Made by a program: the position numbers and the translations under genes
Part shown: positions 57,959 through 64,000 of the stretch, piece after piece
Position numbering within the stretch: the stretch's first letter is position 1
How the letters are laid out: each line of letters opens with the position of its first letter
The notes under the pieces: model-generated
Seen by the model: only the letters and a program-made list of their open reading frames with translations
Database searches by the model: none
What the model was told of the DNA's origin: nothing
Assembly (NCBI RefSeq): GCF_014648295.1
Contig: NZ_BMQV01000019.1
Location: 1 to 64,000, forward strand
Reading direction: 5' to 3'
Source of the DNA: Shewanella saliphila
Lineage (GTDB): Bacteria; Pseudomonadota; Gammaproteobacteria; Enterobacterales; Shewanellaceae
DNA: 64,000 nt

Positions 57959-59197
57959 TTATTGACTAATGACCTGATTTCGCCCAGCCGATTTGGCTTG
58001 GTAAAGCAGTTCGTCTGCGCGGTGTAACGCGTGATCTAACGACTCATTGCTTTTCGTCGTCACTCCACAGCTAAATGACACGGTTAAGTCACCGGCAGTC
58101 GTGCTGATAGGATTCGCTTCACATTGGTCGCGAAACTTGTTCATTAGAGTGGTGGTTTTAGTGCTGTCTAACCCTTTAAACGCCACAACAAACTCTTCGC
58201 CACCAAAACGTGCAACGGTAAAATTAGCGCCAAATGCATTTTCAAGCCGCTGGGCAAACTCAACTAACACTTGGTCTCCTACATCATGACCATGGGTATC
58301 ATTAATTTTTTTGAAAAAATCCAAATCAATTAATGCCACAGATAAGGTGCTAACCTCACCCTCTTTACCGTTGTGCTCAGTAAAAAAGTAACGTCGCGTG
58401 TAGGCTTTCGTTAAATAGTCACGGTTTGCTTTAGCCCACAAGTTACGCATCATGTCGAGCGAGTCTAATGTGTTAAGCACCCGGCAATGAAACTCTTCAT
58501 GCACAAAAGGCTTTTGCAAGAAATCATCCGCACCGTTTTTAATAAACTTGGCAGATAAACTTTCGTCATTGTCATTAGATAAGCCAATAATGGCGATGTC
58601 TTCACGATTATAGCTTTCGCGTATTCGTAAAATTAACTCAACGCCATCGATTTTTGGCATATTGTAGTCGGTGATCAGCAGTTGAATATCAGGCTCGCGC
58701 GCTAATACAGCTAATGCTTCTTCGCCATCATTGGCTTCAATCACCTGAAACAAATGATGCTCTAGCAACATACGCACAAACTTACGGCTCACGACTGAAT
58801 CGTCGGCAACCAGCACTTTCACCTGCTGATTGCGATACAGCCTATCAATCAGTTTAACCACATATTGATAGCTATAACGGTTATCTTTAGGAATGTAATC
58901 AACAATACCCAGCTTAAGAATATCGCGACGTTGACTCGCGTCTAAGTTACTGGTTAACACAATACAAGGAGTCTTGTATGACGATAATACCAGACGCACA
59001 ATGTCACCATTGGACGCATCGGGTAAATTTAAATCGGCCACCACGACAAAGTATTTGTGTTGCTCCAACAACGCCAAAGCACTAGACATATCTGGAGCAA
59101 CGTCTACCTGGTAGCCCAGTTCTTGCATAATCAAATGTTTTAAGATTTTAGATACGGTTGTACTGTCTTCAACAATCAATATACGCAATATATTCAC
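57959..59197 (-). CDS. diguanylate cyclase with two receiver domains
   Basis: It has 412 residues in REC-REC-GGDEF order, like the PleD layout. The first receiver has EDSTTVS and Asp55 (VVADLNLPD), the second ADDSVVS and Asp177 (LITDYNMPKIDG). The GGDEF domain has the active site GGEEF at 332-336. No RxxD inhibitory site is seen five residues before it. Probably makes c-di-GMP on phosphorylation. No kinase is adjacent. Starts about 30 bp after the KAS III gene ends, so cotranscription is possible. Confidence 0.92.
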   Translation of the reverse strand: MNILRILIVEDSTTVSKILKHLIMQELGYQVDVAPDMSSALALLEQHKYFVVVADLNLPDASNGDIVRLVLSSYKTPCIVLTSNLDASQRRDILKLGIVDYIPKDNRYSYQYVVKLIDRLYRNQQVKVLVADDSVVSRKFVRMLLEHHLFQVIEANDGEEALAVLAREPDIQLLITDYNMPKIDGVELILRIRESYNREDIAIIGLSNDNDESLSAKFIKNGADDFLQKPFVHEEFHCRVLNTLDSLDMMRNLWAKANRDYLTKAYTRRYFFTEHNGKEGEVSTLSVALIDLDFFKKINDTHGHDVGDQVLVEFAQRLENAFGANFTVARFGGEEFVVAFKGLDSTKTTTLMNKFRDQCEANPISTTAGDLTVSFSCGVTTKSNESLDHALHRADELLYQAKSAGRNQVISQ

Positions 59198-59225
59198 CTT
59201 AATTACTGTGACCTAACGCGGTCAC

Positions 59226-60347
59226 TTAACACTTCTCTAATACGATGCTACCTATCGAATAACCTGCACCAAATGAACACAGTAAACCTAAATCACCGGT
59301 TTTGAAGTCTTGGTTGTATTTATGGAATGCAATGACGGACCCTGCTGATGCAGTATTCGCATATTCATCAAGTACGATAGGTGCTTGTGATGGTTCAACA
59401 TTATCACCAAGAAGCTTCTTCACTACAAATAAATTCATGTTTATGTTGGCTTGGTGTAACCATAAACGCTTAAATTCATCAGGTTTTATCTGCTCGTCAG
59501 TAAATTGAGCATCTAAATGTTGGTAAATCATTGGCAGTAACTCTTTAAACACTTTACGGCCTTGTTGATGAAATAATTTATCAGCACTGTTAGCTTGAGC
59601 GGGATCGCAGCGGTTAACAAAACCAAAGTTACTGCGGATATTACTGGAGTAGTCGGTGACACAACGCGTCGATAACACACTAAAGGCATGTTCTGAGGTT
59701 GAAAGCTCTGCACGCTCAACCACAACGGCTGTCGCTACATCACCAAAAATAAAGTGGCTATCACGATCGCGGAAATTGATTTGCGGTGAAGTTAACTCAG
59801 GGTTAATCACTAAAACACGATTGGCGGTACCACCGCGGATGGCATTAACGGCATTCACAATCGCAAAAGTGGCAGACGAACAAGCCACTAACATGTCATA
59901 GGCAAAACCTTTGGTGCCCATCGCTTGTTGGATTTCAATAGCAATAGCTGGGTAAGCCCTTTGGGTATAGGCACACGCTACGATGACTAAATCAATATCT
60001 TCAGCAGTCAGGTTCGCTTGCGCTAACGCTTGTGTTGCCGCAGCAATGCCCATTTCAGCTTGCATTGATAACGCTTCAGACGGTTTATCAGCAATTAATG
60101 GCATCATTACGTCGGTGTCTAAAATACCGTCTTTAACCATGACATAACGACTTTTAATACCCGAGGCCTTTTCGATAAACTCACTTGATGAGTAAGCTAA
60201 AGCAGCTGTTTTACCGGCTTCAATATCTGCAGCATGTTGTTGGTTAAATTGGTCTACGTAACTGTTATAGCAGGTCACTAACTCATCGTTAGACACGCTA
60301 TAAGGAGGGGTATATAAACCGCTACCTGAAATCACAACTTTATTCAT
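59226..60347 (-). CDS. 3-oxoacyl-ACP synthase III family protein (FabH-like, long form)
   Basis: Thiolase-fold condensing enzyme of 373 residues, longer than housekeeping FabH (about 317). The catalytic triad is Cys156 (VACSSATF), His298 (LHQANINM) and Asn331 (EYANTASAG). The N-terminal third has an insertion (about 30-60 and 75-90) not found in FabH. It would condense malonyl-ACP with an acyl-CoA primer. A FadR-like palindrome lies 205 bp upstream. It could also serve a secondary pathway; no acyl carrier or partner genes are adjacent. Confidence 0.88.
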   Translation of the reverse strand: MNKVVISGSGLYTPPYSVSNDELVTCYNSYVDQFNQQHAADIEAGKTAALAYSSSEFIEKASGIKSRYVMVKDGILDTDVMMPLIADKPSEALSMQAEMGIAAATQALAQANLTAEDIDLVIVACAYTQRAYPAIAIEIQQAMGTKGFAYDMLVACSSATFAIVNAVNAIRGGTANRVLVINPELTSPQINFRDRDSHFIFGDVATAVVVERAELSTSEHAFSVLSTRCVTDYSSNIRSNFGFVNRCDPAQANSADKLFHQQGRKVFKELLPMIYQHLDAQFTDEQIKPDEFKRLWLHQANINMNLFVVKKLLGDNVEPSQAPIVLDEYANTASAGSVIAFHKYNQDFKTGDLGLLCSFGAGYSIGSIVLEKC

Positions 60348-60424
60348 TTTGCTCTACCATTATTAGTAAGTGAGTGAGTTAATGCCCATCAACAAAAAGA
60401 CGTTCCCATGACCTGAGTTAACCA

Positions 60425-60448
60425 TTATGACCTTAATTGTGGTCATAA
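60425..60448. promoter_or_regulatory. inverted repeat between the KAS III gene and its promoter region
   Basis: TTATGACC (60425-60432) and GGTCATAA (60441-60448) form a perfect 8-bp inverted repeat with an 8-bp spacer, 78 bp upstream of the KAS III start. The GGTC/GACC core recalls that of the palindrome at 60553. Binding protein unknown. Confidence 0.4.
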
Positions 60449-60552
60449 CCCCCAAGATCAGTCTTGTTGCATCACAGCTGAGCGAATTAACTTATTGCAG
60501 CTATTCTAGTATTTTATATTTTGTTTTAGTCATACTAAATTAAATTTGCATA

Positions 60553-60565
60553 ATGGTCAGACCAT
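60553..60565. promoter_or_regulatory. FadR-like operator
   Basis: ATGGTCAGACCAT is a perfect 13-bp palindrome containing TGGTCnGACCA, the core of the GntR-type FadR consensus. Minus-strand TATAAA at 60512-60517 would place it about 54 bp upstream of transcription of the KAS III gene, as an activator site could be. It lies in the 388-bp gap shared with cysK, which is otherwise without genes. Confidence 0.5.
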
Positions 60566-60735
60566 CTACAGGCGTTTATTTGCTCTAAACGTTGAATTTG
60601 GCCCCTAAAACCGCCTTTTTAGTATAACAGCATTATCACTAATAACTAAATGGAATAAAGAAGAACAAACTTTCACTTCTAAATATTGTGCAGCCGATTA
60701 TGATTAGACAATGCAACCATAGGAGCAAATAATCC

Positions 60736-61701
60736 ATGAGCAAAATTTTCGAAGATAATTCATATACTTTAGGTAATACCCCACTCGTTCGTTTAAACCG
60801 TGTGAGTAACGGTAATGTGTTAGCAAAAGTTGAAGCTCGCAACCCAAGCTTCAGTGTTAAGTGTCGTATTGGCGCTAACATGATTTGGGATGCTGAAAAG
60901 AAAGGTTTGTTAACTAAAGATATCGAGCTTATTGAACCAACATCAGGTAACACTGGTATTGCGCTTGCTTATGTTGCTGCGGCACGAGGTTACAAGCTCA
61001 CCTTAACCATGCCAAACACCATGAGTTTAGAGCGCCGTAAACTGCTTAAGGCATTAGGTGCTAACTTAGTGTTGACTGAAGGCGCTAAAGGCATGAAAGG
61101 TGCTATTGATAAAGCCGAAGAAATTCGTCAGTCAGCACCAGAAAAGTATTTAGTATTGGGCCAATTCAGTAACCCAGCTAACCCTGAAATACACGAAAAA
61201 ACCACTGGTCCAGAAATTTGGAATGATACCGATGGTGAAGTTGATGTATTTGTTGCCGGTGTGGGAACAGGCGGCACGTTAACAGGTGTGAGCCGTTACT
61301 TAAAAGCACAAGGTAAAACCATTACCTCTGTCGCTGTTGAGCCTGTTGACTCACCAGTTATCGCCCAAGCATTAGCTGGACAACCTATTCAACCAGGTCC
61401 ACATAAAATCCAGGGTATCGGTGCAGGTTTTATTCCTGGTAACTTAGATTTGTCGATTATCGACCGTGTTGAAGCCGTGAGTAACGAAGATTCAATTGAA
61501 ATGGCACGCCGTTTAATGAAAGAAGAAGGTATCTTAGTGGGTATCTCTTCTGGTGCTGCTGTTGTTGCTGCTAACCGTATTGCTGCATTACCTGAGTTTG
61601 CTGACAAAACCATCGTTGTGGTATTGCCATCGGCTGCAGAGCGTTACTTATCATCAGCGTTGTTTGCGGGTGAATTTAGTGACAGCGAAAACGTACAATA
61701 A
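60736..61701 (+). CDS. cysK: cysteine synthase A
   Basis: PLP-dependent O-acetylserine sulfhydrylase of 321 residues, very close to E. coli CysK. PLP lysine Lys42 is in [22 protein letters not shown] binds substrate, and [10 protein letters not shown] the phosphate. CysK is known to bind the C-terminus of CysE in the cysteine synthase complex. AGGAG precedes the start. Followed by its own terminator. Confidence 0.97.
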   Translation: MSKIFEDNSYTLGNTPLVRLNRVSNGNVLAKVEARNPSFSVKCRIGANMIWDAEKKGLLTKDIELIEPTSGNTGIALAYVAAARGYKLTLTMPNTMSLERRKLLKALGANLVLTEGAKGMKGAIDKAEEIRQSAPEKYLVLGQFSNPANPEIHEKTTGPEIWNDTDGEVDVFVAGVGTGGTLTGVSRYLKAQGKTITSVAVEPVDSPVIAQALAGQPIQPGPHKIQGIGAGFIPGNLDLSIIDRVEAVSNEDSIEMARRLMKEEGILVGISSGAAVVAANRIAALPEFADKTIVVVLPSAAERYLSSALFAGEFSDSENVQ

Positions 61702-61741
61702 TAATACTCGTCTGATGTAAGCCAATATCAGCTCGACAACT

Positions 61742-61770
61742 AAATGCCAGCAGTTTTGCTGGCATTTTTT
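61742..61770 (+). terminator. intrinsic terminator after cysK
   Basis: AAATGCCAGCA and TGCTGGCATTT flank GTTT, followed by further T, 40 bp past the stop codon. Confidence 0.92.
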
Positions 61771-62374
61771 ATCCAAGACGTTACACCCATTCTGTTTATT
61801 GCCACTTTGTACATTACCTTTATGTTGATTAAACGAATTGAAATAATTTACCCAAAACCGGATCTAATAAAAAATAAATACGCACCAAAGGTGAATACAA
61901 ATTCAATTCAGCGCAATTATTAATAACCTTTTTGTCCGTTATGCTAATTGCCTTAAAATATCCAATCTCATTTAAATAAATAACAAATGATGATTTATAT
62001 CAAAATAAACCACATCTTTACTTTTTTTCATCATAAAAAAATCCATATAAAAAACACATTACAATAACATTGTATACTTAATACAACGGCAGAAAACATC
62101 TCGCCACACTCTACTTTAAACACTTGGTTAACAAATTCAGCTTTTGTAAATTTCACCGCTGACAAATTTGCATTAAAGTCGTACAGTTGTTTTTTATTTG
62201 TGAATACAAATAACAACTTACGTTAATACTTAATTGATTACAAACCCCAAATACCCCTGTTGTATTTTATGCACTTTATGGTTATACACATGCTTGTGTA
62301 ATGTTACGTCAATACGGCACGCCAAATATTGACGGCATATACACCATAATAAAAAACATTTCTGGGAGTGATAA
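61771..62374. other. long AT-rich upstream region of the second TonB receptor
   Basis: About 600 bp with no convincing gene. It contains the inverted repeat TTGTATACTTAATACAA (62070-62086), about 290 bp upstream of the receptor start. The length is suited to complex regulation or a long leader. GGGAG lies 8 bp before the receptor ATG. No Fur-type palindrome was seen, unlike at 17.4 kb. Confidence 0.45.
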
Positions 62375-64000
62375 ATGCAAGTTAATTCAAAATTAGCCAA
62401 TGCGGTGCGCGTTGCGTTAATGAGTGGTGTCGCCTTATCGGCCACCACATCAATCAATACATTTGCTGAAGATGCAGCTGTTGAATCAAATGTTGAACGT
62501 ATATCAGTAACGGGTTCACGTATTATTCGTGAAGGGGCCATTGCACCAACCCCTGTAACTGTTATTAGTGGTGACGAATTATTATCTACAGGTGTGACTA
62601 ACATTGGTGAAGCGCTAAACCAATTACCCGCCCTAGGCAGTACTTTCTCATTGGCTAACTCAGGTAACTCAATTGGTACTTCTGGTCTTAACTTACTTGA
62701 TTTAAGAAGTATGGGTACAGCCAGAACCTTGGTATTAGTTAACGGTAAACGCCATGTATCAAGTTCTGCGGGTACATCGTCTGTTGACGTTAATACAATC
62801 CCAAGTGTGTGGATTGACAAAGTTGAAGTGATTACTGGTGGTGCATCTGCTATTTATGGTGCAGATGCGGTAACTGGTGTGGTTAACTTTATCTTAAAGA
62901 AAAATGTTAACGGTTTAGATATTTCTGCGACCAAAGGCTGGGCTGACGATAGCGACTTTAACAAAGACCGATTCTCTATTTCTTATGGTAAAGATTTTGC
63001 CCAAGGTGACGGTAACATTGCGTTTGCGGTTGAATACAGCTCACAGGAGCAGCTTAATGCATTTGATAGGGAGCAAACCTCAACATCTTATGCGAGCCTA
63101 GCTAACACAGACCGTACTGTTGATAATAACGATCCTGCTAATCCAGATAATATCTTAACCCCTAATGCTGGCCATTACAGTATTAGCAATGCGGGTACAT
63201 TATATTTAGACGGATGGAAAACCTTTAATGCAGACGGCTCACTAAAAGATGTTTATTTAGGTGAGAACGTTGATGGTATTCGTTGTTCTGATTGTGATTT
63301 CACTAACTTAAACCAGTTTGTGATTTTACAGCCAGAGTTTGAGCGTTATAACGTTAACTTCAAAACAAACTACCAATTGAACGATGACCACAATGTGTAT
63401 TTTGAAGCAAAATACTCTAATAGTCAGTCTAAAGATGAAGGTCAACCAGCATTTTTCTTTGCTGATCCAACCAATGACGTCAGCATCGATAACGCGTTTA
63501 TCAGCTCAGAACTTGTGTCTCTAATGCAAGAAAATGATGTTGATAGTGTCAATATCCGCCGCTTTATGACTGATTTAGGTGTGCGTGTTGAAGATGACAC
63601 TCGCGAAACCCAACGTTATGTATTGGGGCTTGAAGGTGTTGTTTTTGAAGATTGGGACTACGACCTATATGCCGTTTATGGTCAAACTGATCTTGAACGT
63701 ATTAACAGTAACAACCTTGTTTTCAGTAACTATGAAAATGCACTAGATTCAATTTTAGTTGATGGTGAAGCCGTTTGTCGTGATGAAGCAGCAAGAGCTG
63801 AAGGCTGTGTAGCGGTTGATATTTTTGGTTACGGCGCGCCAAGCCAAGAAGCCATTGATTATATCAATACCACATCAAAAGGCACCTCTGTCATTAAGCA
63901 AACTGTGCTAGGCGGCACTATGACAAACTCAGGTTTGTTTGAGCTTCCAGCGGGTTATGTGGGTTTCTCTACGGGTGTTGAATACCGTAAAGAAGAAAGT
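62375..64000 (+). CDS. TonB-dependent receptor, N-terminal part (cut by window edge)
   Basis: Open for 542 codons to the end of the window. MQVNSKLANAVRVALMSG begins a signal peptide ending near TFAEDA; the TonB box candidate is ERISVTGSRI. The plug has PTPVTVISGDEL, LNLLDLRSMGTARTLVLVNG and GASAIYGADAVTGVVNFILKK, characteristic of the large proteobacterial TonB receptors for carbohydrates, peptides or unknown nutrients rather than siderophore types. Two Cys pairs (CSDC, and CRDEAARAEGC) in extracellular loops. Substrate unknown. Confidence 0.9.
   Translation, partial: MQVNSKLANAVRVALMSGVALSATTSINTFAEDAAVESNVERISVTGSRIIREGAIAPTPVTVISGDELLSTGVTNIGEALNQLPALGSTFSLANSGNSIGTSGLNLLDLRSMGTARTLVLVNGKRHVSSSAGTSSVDVNTIPSVWIDKVEVITGGASAIYGADAVTGVVNFILKKNVNGLDISATKGWADDSDFNKDRFSISYGKDFAQGDGNIAFAVEYSSQEQLNAFDREQTSTSYASLANTDRTVDNNDPANPDNILTPNAGHYSISNAGTLYLDGWKTFNADGSLKDVYLGENVDGIRCSDCDFTNLNQFVILQPEFERYNVNFKTNYQLNDDHNVYFEAKYSNSQSKDEGQPAFFFADPTNDVSIDNAFISSELVSLMQENDVDSVNIRRFMTDLGVRVEDDTRETQRYVLGLEGVVFEDWDYDLYAVYGQTDLERINSNNLVFSNYENALDSILVDGEAVCRDEAARAEGCVAVDIFGYGAPSQEAIDYINTTSKGTSVIKQTVLGGTMTNSGLFELPAGYVGFSTGVEYRKEES

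Noticed and set aside
62031..62216. 61-codon minus-strand frame in the AT-rich gap
   Set aside because: Starts with TTG, has no ribosome site and no recognisable protein pattern.
62230..62820. 196-codon open frame on the minus strand at the right end
   Set aside because: It runs antisense through the signal peptide and plug of the second TonB receptor, whose protein sequence is clearly real.

Overview
The window looks like a chromosomal segment of a Shewanella-type marine gammaproteobacterium. The core proteins read as close relatives of E. coli orthologues (Fdx, IscU, NrdD, CysK, YibL, LigA). However, an SMC-type condensin stands where enterics use MukB, there are two TonB-dependent receptors, and an anaerobic ribonucleotide reductase sits behind an FNR-like site. 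Base composition is moderately AT-rich. No rRNA, tRNA, CRISPR array or prophage was seen. The genus is inferred from overall pattern, not from a marker gene.

Layout. (1) 1-5.6 kb: a complete ISC iron-sulfur assembly operon on the minus strand (iscR-iscS-iscU-iscA-hscB-hscA-fdx), with two abutting IscR-type operators at its promoter. It ends in a strong terminator, and what looks like the 5' end of a class C group II intron begins at the terminator's T-tract and runs off the left edge. (2) 5.7-8.3 kb: trmJ-cysE, and divergent suhB. (3) 8.4-10.4 kb: PsiE-like, PilZ, a ParA-type ATPase and an overlapping ribbon-helix-helix-like partner. (4) 10.5-14.6 kb: a LytS/BtsS-type kinase, a LytTR regulator and a CstA-family transporter, probably a pyruvate/peptide nutrient-sensing module. 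(5) 14.6-17 kb: VF530-family protein, outer-membrane barrel, ribA, YibL-like. (6) 17.4-20 kb: a siderophore-type TonB receptor behind a consensus Fur box and a 30-bp palindrome. (7) 20.3-25.3 kb: an old-yellow-enzyme homologue, then nrdDG with paired NrdR boxes plus an FNR-like site, then rssA.

(8) 25.4-35.2 kb is more accessory: DEAD-box helicase, DUF3010, YgjP-type metalloprotein, two VOC proteins, an MFS transporter, a GH5 lipoprotein, a GNAT enzyme, two unknown single-pass membrane proteins and a second OYE. (9) 35.4-43.8 kb: M23 peptidase, sbcDC, a TSUP permease and an SDR. (10) 43.9-47.7 kb: small envelope proteins, rraB, an S4 protein, an epimerase-like protein, an HD-GYP protein and DUF2919. 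(11) 47.8-55.4 kb: the smc-zipA-ligA cluster and divergent cysZ. (12) 55.5-57.9 kb: a DUF5916/CBM9-like gene interrupted by one in-frame TGA where a Trp codon is likely. (13) 58-64 kb: a REC-REC-GGDEF protein, a KAS III enzyme with an upstream FadR-like palindrome, cysK, and the start of a second TonB-dependent receptor cut by the right edge.

Themes. Sulfur and Fe-S metabolism recur: cysE, cysK and cysZ supply cysteine, whose sulfur IscS mobilises. Iron supply and control are represented by IscR sites, a Fur box and a siderophore receptor. Three predicted c-di-GMP proteins are present (PilZ, HD-GYP, GGDEF). The least explained items are the terminator-associated intron, the PilZ/ParA/RHH group, the Fur-adjacent palindrome, the leader hairpin of smc and the nonsense codon in the DUF5916 gene.
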